Assembly (NCBI GenBank): GCA_018873245.2
Contig: JAEMBT020000009.1
Span: 11,753,112 to 11,817,111 of the forward strand
Direction: 5' to 3'
DNA: 64,000 nucleotides
DNA from: Archegozetes longisetosus
Taxonomy: Eukaryota > Arthropoda > Arachnida > Sarcoptiformes > Trhypochthoniidae
Below the pieces are notes generated by a model that had not been told where the DNA came from, did not search any database, and saw nothing but the letters and a program-made list of their open reading frames with translations. The position numbers were made by a program, and so were the translations under genes. This document shows positions 22,750 through 33,604 of the stretch, in pieces. Positions within the stretch are counted from its first letter, which is position 1. Every line of letters begins with the position of its first letter.

Positions 22750-23621
22750 TATAGATGTACGTTCTCGGTTAATAACCGAATTTTATCGAATATGACCGCC
22801 GAAAATAAAAAGGCTTTCGGTCATATGCAACAACTTACCGAATCTGACCGGAAAGTCCCTATTATTTTATTTATGTTTTTGTTTAAAATTCAGTTTTTGA
22901 ATGTAGTGCTTATATTATTAGTGATATTCCTGACAATAATGACATGAAAACTCTTGATTATTGGTTAAGTTCTGTTAATATTTAGCCGTTCTTATTAGTG
23001 TTGTAAAAAGAAAATTTCCGGAGAAATTATCTCGAGAAATTTTCCAGAAATTTTCTAACGCACAAAATTTCTCTTAGGAGAAATTTCCTATTTCCTCAGC
23101 TCAAAATTATGTTTTAATTGAAATAATGTTTTAATTTAAGTGATATTCAACATTATCGACTTTTAAATATTCAAAATGCCACCTATTTTGATTTTGGCAT
23201 TCAAAATAATCACAACGTAGGAAAAGTAGTCCCGAGAAACTTTCTAGAAAGTTTTTCATCAAAAAGAAAATTTCTAGATATTTTCCATCATTAGTTCTTA
23301 TCAAGCATTGCAATTAAATACTTATGCATCGCTACAAATAGTCTGAACGCCGAAAGATCTTTTAGCAAACTTCGCGATATTCAAGATTCAAAACAAACGC
23401 GTTTGAGCGCTGAAAACCTATCTATGGAAATGATCATATAATTCAACGGTGACATTGAAGAGAAACTTAATTATTAAATTTTATAATTGTTAGAAACCTT
23501 TTTTAATACTTTGTGACCGAATGTGACCTCCGAATCAACTTTAATTAATAAAACTTTCGGTTTTAACCGAATATGACCGCCGATTTTCTAATTTTTATCT
23601 GACCGAAAACATACATCTATA
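22750..23621. mobile_element. hAT element remnant, 872 bp, imperfect 8-bp target duplication
   Basis: TIRs TATAGATGTACGTTCTCGGT and inverted TATAGATGTATGTTTTCGGT. Flanks are ACTATACC and ACTATATC (7 of 8). Subterminal GAATATGACCGCCGA repeats occur near both ends. It contains a hAT transposase C-terminal remnant and a nested AAATTTC-rich segment (about 22990-23290) that may be another insertion. Confidence 0.7.
23301..23440 (+). pseudogene. hAT transposase C-terminal dimerisation fragment
   Basis: The reading 'NSLNAERSFSKLRDIQDSK' followed by 'TRLSAENLSMEMII' matches the hAT C-terminal dimerisation motif (A.aERsFS.L..IK...R..m...RLs.L...s). Upstream coding is lost and a stop follows. It is not the same element as the minus-strand hAT at 24054. 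Confidence 0.72.
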
Positions 23622-23629
23622 ACTATATC

Positions 23630-23755
23630 TTAGTCTTTAGTCTGTAAGACTAAAGTATAGCTTAGTCTGTAGTTTTAGTCCGCCTCAATCTCTTAGTCTT
23701 TAGTCTTAGCCTCAGACTAAAACCCTTAGTCTTAGTTTAGTCTCTTAGTCTGCAT
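23630..23755. repeat. Degenerate TTAGTCT simple repeat
   Basis: Many units of TTAGTCT or its complement AGACTAA. The complementary form also flanks the left side of the hAT element (22735-22747), so the element sits within or next to this repeat. Confidence 0.7.
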
Positions 23756-24053
23756 TCAATATAAATTATATATACATATATACATATTAATGAGTTTTAT
23801 AAGAGTTTAATTATAAGCGTTTGGATCAAGTTCTTTATAATAACTAAATTTCAGTTCTAAAGATTTAAGCTTTTCTTAGACTTTATAAACCTTTTAAATT
23901 TTGAAAGCTCTCCAAAAAACTACTCTTTGACTAACGCTTAGATATGTATATATTTATTAGGTATTTTTAAAAATTTTACATTAGAAGGTATATAAGTAAT
24001 TATCCACTTTTGATTGAGTTTAATGAAATTAAAATGCTACGATGAGATTCATA

Positions 24054-25443
24054 CTAATCATTTAAAATCTTTAACCATGACTCTAAGAGCATTAATATTC
24101 TTATAGTTTTCTTATTTAAACGATTTCGTCTTTTTGTTATTAAATCTCCGGCTTTTGAAAAAACTTCCTCACTCGGAACACTAGTGGCGGGAATCGCCAG
24201 TAAATCAAAGGCCATTTTTGAAAGAATCGGGAACGATTCCCGATTTATTAGCCACCATTTTTCAGGCTCAATTTTGAAATACTCTGTTGTTGATTCAAAA
24301 AATTTTTTGGTTTCATCTCGCGAAGAATTTAATTTTCTTTTCTTGTATAATGATTCTTTAAAAGTGACGGAATCTTCATTATCATTACCTGATTGTATTG
24401 GCATTTGCGACTTATAATTTTGTTCGTAAAAATTGAAAAAATTTTCTTTAAGCGAACTTGCATTATCATAACCTTCAAAAAATTCAAACTTCAATCGCGG
24501 GTCAACCATTGCAGAAAATATGGCCAATTCACTTTTAATATTTTCTTTGTAGATTAAAAGTTTCTCTTTAATTTCTTCGGCACATTTTTTTAGATTCAAA
24601 TTATCGGGCTTGAAATTATTTAAATGTGCAATAAGATTACCATAAAGAGGTAATGTAATGCATAAGCTCGGATATTCTAATGCTGATATGAGTTTTGTAG
24701 TATCATAGAAAGGTTTCAATAAATCTCTGAGATCTTCCAAAGTTTCCTATGAATTCTCAGGAAATTTCTTTTTCTTATAATCTTCATTTTGAATAAAGAG
24801 TAGAGAAAGAATTGTCTTTAATTTAAGCACTCTGTCTATCATTTCATATGTTGAATTCCATCGAGTAACTACATCGCCTTTAGGGGATAAATAATCAGCA
24901 TCGATACTCTTTGCCTTTTCTTCCAATAATTGTAATTGTTTTGGAGACGTATATAAAAATCCGACCAATTCGCGCACTTTTTCGACCTCCTTCACGACTT
25001 TTATTCCCTTCTGTACTCCAAGATTCAGAATGTGAGCTAAACATCTTTGATGGACTCCGCTTAAAAGGGGATTTTTTTCCATGAGTTCATCTTGTAACTC
25101 TCTCATGCCTGAAATATTAGCACTTGCACTATCTGTAATTATTGATATAATCTTTTCTGAGATTTCGAATTCAGAAATTCCTTCTTTAATTTTATCCTTA
25201 ATATTAGTGCCACTATGGGGATATGGTATATAACAAAAATCTAATAAAATGTGGCGCAATTTGAATTCTTTGTAGAAAAAATTAGCAGTTAAAGCTGCAA
25301 AAGGAGTACGTTTGTAATCTGAAGTCCAAATATCGGTTGTTATTGAAATTTTTGATTAAGCATTAATAATAAGCTCTTTGACTTTTGGCTTGAGTGCTTC
25401 CAATTTACTAACGCATCGACTTTGAATTGTGGGACGAGAAGGT
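24054..25443 (-). pseudogene. hAT transposase, 5'-truncated and with in-frame stops
   Basis: One minus-strand frame runs from about 25443 to 24054, with in-frame stops between 'IINA' and 'SKISITTDIWTS' and between 'PENS' and 'ETLEDLRDLL' (TAG, 24744-24746). hAT landmarks are 'ITTDIWTSDYKRTPFAAL', 'IITDSASAN', 'HQRCLAHILNLGV', 'TRWNSTYEM' and C-terminal 'SVPSEEVFSKAGDLITKRR'. The BED zinc finger and N-terminus are missing: at 25463 the sequence changes abruptly to a FUT8 fragment. With only two nonsense codons and no frameshift in about 460 codons, decay is recent. Confidence 0.85.
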
Positions 25444-25462
25444 ATAATAATACTTGGATTAA

Positions 25463-26389
25463 GACTTTATCATCCGTTAACTGATTATGTTTTATGTGAA
25501 AGACTATTTCGACAAACTAGTGTTGACTGGAAATGTATCAGAAAGACTAGTTTACATTGCATCAAACGATTCGTCAGTATTGAAAGAACTCGTAAAAGAA
25601 TATCCCAAATATAAATTTGTTGGTAGCACTTCAATAGCACAGGTGGCAGAACAACAAACAACTAGATATTCAAATGATTTTCTTTGGAGAGTCCTGACTG
25701 TTATTCATATGTTGTCGTAATTAGACAAAATTGTATGTACATTTAATTGGGCTGTAAGTTGTGATTGAATATATTTGTTAATACTTACTAAAGTCCACTT
25801 TAGTGTAGTGATCAACAAGTCGGACTTTGAGGCTAAAGACTCAAGTTCGTGGTTCGTAGGCATTACACGTTTTTGAAGGCAATATGTTGACCATATGTAC
25901 CTTTATACAATCGCCTCTGGCTCTTTCCATTTACCTTGTCCAACCGCTTTGGTATTATCTCACTTTGTAACTTGTGCTTGTGTGAGGCTCCCAAGTAGTA
26001 GTTCGGTATAGAAAATGAATGAATGAATGAATATTTAGTAAATTTTTTCTTAGATATGTCGTTTATCGTATCAACTGATATATTTTAAGAAATTAGACGC
26101 TTCATTCAAATATCGTTCTTTAGACGTTCCCTTCCATTACCATCACTAATTAACACCGAAAGGAACTGCTTTTTACAATCATTCTCCGAAATCTTCTGGT
26201 CGATGGAATCTTAAAATAGGTGATAGTTTGTACGAAAGAATCCGTGGCTCACACACAAACTGGTTCTATCAGGCCGTTAATGGCAGAGGTTAGGACACAT
26301 ATTACTATGCCTCTAATTCATCGTGTAATTAAAGATTTTATGAACTTTATCCCTACTATAAAGTGTTTGACGATATCACTTTGGTATAG
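25463..26389 (+). pseudogene. FUT8-like 3' fragment (end of exon 3, intron 3, exon 4), broken
   Basis: It starts within FUT8 exon 3 ('LYHPLTDY' region). A 2-bp loss at TGATTATG shifts the frame. The exon 3 end carries 'ERLVYIASNDSSVLKELVKE' and 'QVAEQQTTRYSNDFLW', then a stop. Intron 3 holds the same tRNA-derived SINE as the intact genes. Exon 4 has stops where the intact copies have GGTTGGGAC (Trp) and a Gln codon. It is joined on its left to hAT sequence, so no promoter or exons 1-2 remain. Confidence 0.85.
25791..26033 (+). mobile_element. tRNA-derived SINE in the FUT8 pseudogene intron
   Basis: The head resembles a tRNA with A-box-like TAGTGTAGTGATC and B-box-like AAGTTCGTGGTTC. The body is unrelated to tRNA and the tail is (GAAT)n. 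Homologous inserts lie at the same intron position at 41387-41626 and 61184-61433. Confidence 0.72.
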
Positions 26390-26473
26390 AAAATACATTT
26401 CTTTTAAAAAGTTTCGAGAACATATTACATATATTCGATGTACCACTTGCGCGAAAGTCTTGCGCGAGACCTT

Positions 26474-27018
26474 TTTAAGCGAAATTTCACTTACCCGAAA
26501 GCCATTTCAACCAAATTTACTATTTGTGACTTTGTTCAATCAATTTTATAAAGAGGCTGTGAAGTGACTTTCTATTCACTTTTAATTTTAACTCATTTTC
26601 GGTACAATTTATAAAGATCAAATTGAAATTTGAAAAAGGAACATTTCTCGACTAATTAATATTTATAATTCGGGTTAATGGTTTCCGGTTAAAAAATTTT
26701 CTGAGTCGGCGGTAAAATTTGGGGGAACAATTTTAACCGAAATTCAGTTTTATTATTATTGAAAATTTAAAAACAAAAATTTTCGTGTTTAATTGGTTTA
26801 AAAATATATAAAAATAATTGATCTCGGCAAAAAATGGATGGAAAATTTTTCGAGAGTGCATGGATTTACATGTAAATGAGTAAATGAGTTGTAAACTTCA
26901 GATTTAAAAATGATTTAATTCTATCAAATCATTTATAAAGATATGATATTGCATTGCTTGATTTGTAACAATAATTTATAAAGAACTTAACCACTTAAAA
27001 ATTTGTTTATAACTTTGG
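26474..27018. repeat. 545-bp direct repeat, copy 2
   Basis: Matches 20343-20885 with scattered substitutions. The two copies bracket the 5.6-kb block that contains module C, both hAT remnants and the FUT8 fragment. Confidence 0.8.
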
Positions 27019-27557
27019 GCTCCGTTTTGTCATTTTATTAACCTATATCAACTGATTTTAAGCAGAGCAGTGTAAACTGGAATCGGCGTTTAAGTTTGGT
27101 TGTTATCGGTAAAAGCCCAATTCATAATTTAGTCCAAAACAATTAAATATGTGAAACAAATTGTAATTCAATTAAACATTGCATGCGAAATAGCATGTAA
27201 AAATCCAAGAATAGTAGGTCTTCCATTTAAATAAGAATTAGTCTCTCAATTCACTAATTAATTATGAAAATAATATAAACAGCTGTTATAATTGTTATAA
27301 ATAATATATTTTTCGCTAAAATGGCTTTACTTAAGAAAAATTTCGCTTAAGTAGCTTTCGAACAAAGCTGCGCTTAAATGACTTCTCAATCAATCGACTT
27401 ACGCGCAAATTGATTTCACTCAAATGTTAGATCAATTTATAATAAAAATCTTATACAAATATCTATGTAATTATTTGATACAAATGAATAGTCGTAGGCA
27501 TTTGGCGTCTCATAGTTGTGATGGCGATGTTCATATAATTCCAAGTCATATTTAATG

Positions 27558-28719
27558 TTATTGGTAATCATTTTCCGGTCGTATTTTGATATTTTTTCTT
27601 GTAATCGTATTCGATAAGTTTTGATTCTCTTTTCTTATTTTATAGAAAATAAATAAACAAACTGGAAGAAGTATCATAATTGTAATTATAATTGTGGTCA
27701 GGATAATAACAAGAAATGTATAATTATTTGTGGAGGTACTGATAATATTCGTAACATTTGTTTCCGTTTCATTATGATTCCATTTGTAATATTTGACGTA
27801 ATCAATAATGAATTGAGTATCTGTGAAGTTCTCGTTGATATCTTTGTATTTAACATCGTGAGCGATCTGATTAGAAAGAAATAATCCAAAGTCATGATCG
27901 AAGGGCTGACCTTTTTCTGCATAATGGTCGTTCTTGTCTGATATCTTAAAATATCTGTTCAAACTCTTTTTTAATAAAACATTTTTATTAATTTTCCAAA
28001 CCATTTCCATCTTATTCCACTCAAATACAAAAACATGAAAACCACTTTTGACTAGAGACAATTGAGTTTTATCCAAACTTGTGTATTCAGATATACCTTC
28101 TCCATATTGAATACCGAATCCTCCATGATATGACTGTTGTTTCAAATATTGTTTATTCAAAATAAATGTGTTGATATAACCTCTTATTTTTGCTGAATCG
28201 TACATCTTTTTCTCTGGAGTCATTAATATAAACGCAACAGCATTGCTATACTCAATACTCGCATTTATCTCAAATTTACCATAAGTATGACCAAATTTGG
28301 TCCATATTCCAGGCACAAATACGTTACAAGAATTGCTAACATTAATTAGATTATTTCTTCTAAAGCCAAGAGATAGTTTTTGATCGACGACTTTCATGTT
28401 ATTAATGAAACACCTATTATCTACTCAAATCATACGAAATATTTTAAAATATTAAACTACTTCAATATATGTTTTAATTCAATACATTAATATTTTCAAA
28501 ATAAAAATTCAGTAAGAGCTATAAAACCTGATCAGTCTTACCATATGATTTGCCAATGCTTTCCTTGTCAAAATGCCATATGTTCTCATTAATCTGATTA
28601 TTCTTAAATTCGTCAGTCCAGTTCAATATCCACTTATCGGATAAGACTGAAAATCTATTTAGATCTAGATATACCACAAATAATATAACAATTAAAATCA
28701 TTTTAATAATAGCCGTCAT
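27558..28719 (-). pseudogene. GH16-fold membrane protein, copy 3, cytoplasmic tail lost by frameshift
   Basis: Exons 28719-28542 and 28420-27558 (121-bp intron) keep the signal peptide, the whole GH16-like domain and the transmembrane helix (346 codons). One extra base just after the 'NDYQ' codons then brings a TAA in frame. Past this point the old tail is still readable in the shifted frame down to about 27450, so the change is recent. The product could still be a membrane protein with a short tail, that is, a decoy-like form; whether it is expressed is unknown. The catalytic site is also degenerate here ('IRGYIN'). Confidence 0.82.
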
Positions 28720-28994
28720 TACTAATTCACAGTCAAATTTGCTTAAATTTGTTATTTTATTTGACAAACACTCTATATGATAGAATGCATCCTTTTACGT
28801 GTCTCTATTGACAATAATTTGTCGTTTTATTTAGAAAAAGTATTTTATGCTTAACGTATTCTGTTTGTATTTATATTCGCCTGTTAAACGAGAGATGAAT
28901 TTGAGTTGATTTATATTTGCTATTGGAATAATATTGATCACATCAAATTTATAATGTATTTTGTGACTTTGTCATCGATTTAGTTCAGAATCTA

Positions 28995-29115
28995 AACGGC
29001 TAGAGATAATCAAAAGAAACTTGGTGTTTAATCCTGCGAAATGTAAATAAATGTTTGGATCTTGAGAACGTTCATATACATGCACCAGGTTGGCCTATTA
29101 CAAAAACTTTCAACG
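28995..29115 (+). pseudogene. Short reverse-transcriptase-like fragment (LINE thumb region)
   Basis: The reading 'EIIKRNLVFNPAKCK', stop, 'MFGS' resembles the 'L.LNP.KC..M.F' segment after the RT catalytic core of non-LTR elements. It interrupts the PPxY-gene-fragment region upstream of GH16-like copy 3. The match is short and low-confidence. Confidence 0.35.
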
Positions 29116-29119
29116 TGTC

Positions 29120-29860
29120 CTAGTATTAGTAATAAATTATCATCCATTCAATAAATTAATACTTTTTAAATTATGACTGAACAATTCAAGGGAATAATTT
29201 TGCTGTTCTTCAAATAACTACAGACTGTAGATTTTGCTACTTAATTCGTGATCAATAAGGTTTAGGTAGATATTCAAAGTATTTGCTTAATTACTATGAT
29301 TTAATTAATTTGATAAGTCATACAGTCTCTATATAATAAATGTATTATAATCAAGATATTAACGTATGTATGTAAGTCCAATGTAGGTGACAGAATTTAC
29401 TATTTAAAAACTATATTAGTATTAATTCAAAAATATGGATACAGAAAAATCTGTTTAACGATCACATCACTAAAATGATTTTTAAGGTATAATACAAAAG
29501 TCTGACAGAAATTCTTGGATTAACTCTTGTTGATTTTTAAGAATTTATAAATTTAAAGTTTACAGCATCAATAATGAATAGAAAGATAAAAATTCTAAAT
29601 ATTTAAAAGAACTAAAGTAACAATTCAATGCGATGTATCATAACAATTTTTTCGTTTATCAAAATATCGTTGGATACAGTAAAACCTCTATAAGTTGAAC
29701 GCTCCACAACTTGAACACCCTCTAGAAGTTGAACAAGATGTCTGAGCATTTCACATAAACCATAGTTTTAAAAAACTTCTACAATTTGAACACCTTTATA
29801 AGCTAAATAGGATTCACCGGTCCCAAATGTGTCCAACTCATAGAGGTTTGATTATAGTTT
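29120..29860. repeat. Duplicated non-coding module, copy D (right part)
   Basis: Collinear with module B from about 16810 onward and including the MITE. It leads directly into the 3' flank of GH16-like copy 4. Confidence 0.7.
29677..29854. mobile_element. Pogo/Tigger-like MITE, copy D
   Basis: 178 bp with the same TIRs as the copies at 12661 and 22341 and TA at 29675-29676 and 29855-29856. Confidence 0.78.
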
Positions 29861-30134
29861 AATCCAATTAAATATTGCATAAGAAATAGCATGTAAAGAT
29901 TCGGGAATAGTATGTCTGCCATTTAAATAAGATTTAGTCTCTCAATTCTGTGTTTAGTTATGACTCTTAATAAAAAATATAAACAGGCGTTAGAATTATT
30001 ATTAGTAAAATTTCGTTCAAGTATTTTTCTTTCAAAAGACTCGCCTAAACGACATCTCACTCAATCGACTTAGGCGTTAATGGGTTTCACCTAAGAGGGT
30101 TTCGCTAAAATAATGTCACCTTATAATGAAAATC

Positions 30135-31397
30135 TTATGCTAATATTTCTGTGTAATTATTTGGTGCAATTGAATTGCCATAGGCATTTAGCGTTTCATA
30201 ATTATGATTGCGATGTTCGTGTAATTCCAAGTCATAATTAATGGTTTCGTAATCATAGTCTGGTCCTTTTATGATGTTTCTTGTTGTGCTCGAATTCGAT
30301 AAGTTTTGGTTCCCTTTTCTTATTTTATAGAAAATAAATAAACAAATTGGAAGAAGTATTATAATTGTAATTATAATTGTGGTCAGGATAATAACGAGAA
30401 ATATGTAATCATTTGTGGAGGTACTGCTAATACTCGTGACATTTGTTTCCGTTTCGTCTTGATTCCATGTGTAATATTTGACGTAATCGATAATGAATTG
30501 AGTATCTGTGAAGTTCTCATTGATATCTTTGTATTTAACACCATGAGCGATCTGATTAGCGAGAAATAATTGATAGTTATGATCAAAGGGTTGACCTTTT
30601 TCTGCATAATGGCCGTTCGTATCTGATATTTTAAAATATCTGTTCAAACTCTTTTTTAATAAAAGATTTTGATCAATTTTCCAAACCATTTCCACTTTAT
30701 TCCATTCAAATACAAAAACATGAAAACCACTTTTGATTAGAGACAATTGAGTTTTATCCAAATTTGTGTATTCGTATATGCCTTCTCCATATATTATACC
30801 GAATCCTCCGTGATATGACTGTTGCCTTAAATATTGTTTATTCAAAATAAATGTGTTGATATAACCACTTCTATTTGGACCGTATACCTTACGCTCTGGA
30901 GTTAACAATATGAACGCAACCGCATTGCTATACTCAATGCTTGCATTTATCTCAAATTTACCATAAGTATGACCAAATTTGGTCCATATTCCAGTCACAA
31001 TTACGTTACAAGTATTGCTAACGTTAATTAAACTATTTCTTCTAAAGCCAAGCGATAGTTTTTGATCGATGACTTTCATGTTATTAATGAAACACCTATT
31101 ATCTACTCAAATTATTCGAATATTTTTAATATGAGACCACTTCAACATGTTATAGTTAATTATTTAAACATTTATAAAATAGAAATTCAATAAGAGCTGT
31201 AAAACCTGATCAGTCTTACCATATGATTTGTCAATATCTTCCTTGTAAAAATGCCATATGTTCTCATTTATCTCATTATTCGTAAAGTCGTCAGTCCAGT
31301 TCAATATCCACTTATCGGATAAGACTGAAAATCTATTTATATCTGGATATACAACATATAATGTAACTATTAAAATCATTTTATTAATAGCCATCAT
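30135..31397 (-). CDS. GH16-fold type I membrane protein, copy 4 (receptor-like)
   Basis: Exons 31397-31220 and 31102-30135 (117-bp intron, donor ATG|GTAAGA, acceptor GAGTAG|AT) encode 381 residues: signal peptide, GH16-like domain, transmembrane helix and tail. GH16 landmarks are as in copy 1, and the catalytic region is again without the two acids ('RSGYIN'). The tail holds YETI and YETL separated by 13 residues, then YTEI near the C-terminus. This is the nearest approach among the copies to a paired YxxI/L arrangement. The basic juxtamembrane 'YKIRKGNQ' supports an extracellular N-terminus and cytoplasmic tail. It is the last GH16 copy in the array. Confidence 0.85.
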
Positions 31398-31675
31398 TAC
31401 TAGTCTAGAGTCAAATTTTACTTAAATTTGAAATTTTATTTGACAAGTACTCTATAAGTAAAAATACATCCTTTTACGTGTTTCAGTTAACAATAATTTG
31501 TCGTATAATTTGTCGCTTCATCTAGAAGAAGTTTTTCATATTTAACACATTTTTTTGCACAGTTCAGTACAAAAGAAGTCGTAAATTACAATTACTCATA
31601 TTTTTATCTAAAGTTGTTCAAATTTAATTATAGCAAGCTTGAGCTATAAATAGCACTCTAAATAATGCTTTTACT

Positions 31676-32736
31676 GAAAATAAGACATTACTAGAAAGTG
31701 GTCAAGATTCTATCTCAAAAGACACCATATTTAGGGCCTTAGAGCCAGTGGAGATAAAGTTGTATCGAGGACCTCATAGGCTAGCTCCAGACTCTTAAGT
31801 ATAGTTTCGTTGGAGTTTTCTCAATGAGTACCATCAACGACGTATAGTATATGAGGCTGTATTTAGAAACCACATCATCTCTAGAGAATATCTTCATATC
31901 AAGATTATGTTAAAGAATATATTTCGTTACACATTTTGACTATGGGTCCAGTTTTGTGACAAATGTTTAATAAACATCCCTTAATGGGAATATTCTATCT
32001 AAATAACCCAATACTTGGTCCTAGAACAATGCGTTGATATATAAGTAATTATGAGAAATAGTGAAGCTTGTATTTATATATTTGTAAGCTTAGTGCTAGC
32101 CTCTGGAGTCCTTTGTCCAACTTTTCCCCTTTTTGCCCTAGTGCCCTGAGTATGGAATCATTTGACTTAGTAAGTTGAGTAGTTTCCATAATATCTTATT
32201 TTATATTTTACGTCATGTTTTCAATATTAATTGTCACAAATACACGAAATGATGTGTGACCACATAATAAAATCAATATGATCTTCACTGGTTTCACATT
32301 TATATATTTTCGTGAGTTTCTCTCCCTTTCGGAAGACTCACTCGAGCCCCATTTACAATGAGTTTTTCGAGGCGATCGGGCGGGACATGTACATTGTGCT
32401 AAGGGCGGTTATACCTGGGAACATGGGACCAGCACATCGCCATCAAAGAAGTATGGCGTGACTACGAGGTTCAAACCGCCCCAAGCTTCGACTCACTGAC
32501 CACTACACCCTAGTGACTTTCCTCGTATTACATATATATTTAATGCGTAATATATTGTATGATCCTAACACGACATTATAGTGCAAGCAATGCCGCGCAG
32601 TATTACCGTTTGCGTGATCATGTCGTGTAACTTGTAAGATAATATATTTCGCTAAAATCAAAATTATTCATATAATTACTAATTTCTATTAGTGGAAAAA
32701 TTTCGGCAAAAATCGATACCTCTTCAGTTAGCTCGT
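31676..32736. mobile_element. Long-TIR DNA element, right half (with SINE inserted)
   Basis: Bases 31676-32195 repeat 19829-20342 directly. The remaining part up to 32736 (minus the SINE) is the inverted counterpart of the left TIR at 19619-19828. The left TIR is absent here. The sequence after 32736 continues the module exactly where the sequence before 19619 left off. Confidence 0.65.
32310..32517 (-). mobile_element. Second tRNA-derived SINE (minus strand)
   Basis: Read on the minus strand, the head has A-box-like GGTGTAGTGGTC (32509-32498) and B-box-like GGTTTGAACCTCG (32477-32465). The body contains GGCGATGTGCTGG and a GC-rich stretch unlike its surroundings. It is related to, but distinct from, the FUT8-intron SINE. 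It interrupts the TIR of the half-element. Confidence 0.62.
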
Positions 32737-33560
32737 GTGCATGTTAGTATAATCATTTAATTTGTGCTAATTGAAAGAATTATATCGGTTAGCGAGTGCT
32801 GTTGTGTCCATCTGTAATTTTTCAAATACAAATAGCATCTAATAGAACCTGACCATATACGTATGTTCAAATGACGTCAGACTTTGAAGACATAGCGAAT
32901 AGGACTTAAATGACGAATAATTTTCAACCTTAAGATTTAAAAGCTCTCTCATTCATTGGTGATTATATCAATCTTTTCTGCATTATAACTTTGAAAGTGT
33001 GAGATAAGACGATAAAATTTTGCCGAATAACTTAAAATATTAAAGGTATTTTAAAGCTGTAGAAAAGGCAAAGGGCAGTAAATTATTAATAAATTATTAT
33101 TCATTCAATAAATTGAAACTTTTTTCTTTATGGCTGAACAATTTAAGGAAATAATTTTGCTATCCTTTAAATAACGACCACTAAAGATTTTTGCTAGATT
33201 TGAGATCAATGAAAGACAAAAGCTCGACTGAACTTCAGGCTCGAGCTTGACGAGCCCGGTTCGAAGCTCGATTCGACAACCCTTTTGAGTTTGAAGCTCA
33301 GGCTCATTTACCGAATGAAGAATGAGTAGTAGGATAGTAATGTTGTAGAATTAAAATGAATAAAGTTGCAAATCGATTCGACGCATCATAACAATTGTTT
33401 CATTTATCACAATATCGTTAGTTTAAATTCTACACAATTATTTTCTTATTTGTTTGGTCAAATTATTTCATGAACACATCCTCAGTGATTTATATTCTTC
33501 AGGTTTATCTTTCATTTATTCATTTATATTCTATTCTGAAATCAATATAGTTTTAAATTT
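32737..33560. repeat. Duplicated non-coding module, copy E (right part), upstream of the FUT8 relic
   Basis: It begins mid-module (GAGTGCTGTT...) and runs, with a gap filled by hAT debris, to the region TCGTTAGTTTAAATTC that precedes FUT8 exon 1 in the intact genes. Confidence 0.68.
33213..33305. mobile_element. Remnant of a GAGCT-rich hAT-type element end
   Basis: Dense AGCTCGA / GAGCTTGA motifs like the subterminal repeats of the hAT-type element at 42193-43536. They replace module sequence, and no TIR pair remains. Confidence 0.5.
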
Positions 33561-33604
33561 TAAAGGCTCTATTTCTCTGATAGTAAATATGCAATCGTTG
33601 TATA

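Noticed and set aside
20343..27018. LTR retrotransposon bounded by 545-bp direct repeats
   Set aside because: No TG...CA ends, primer-binding site, gag or integrase; the interior is a patchwork of other loci.
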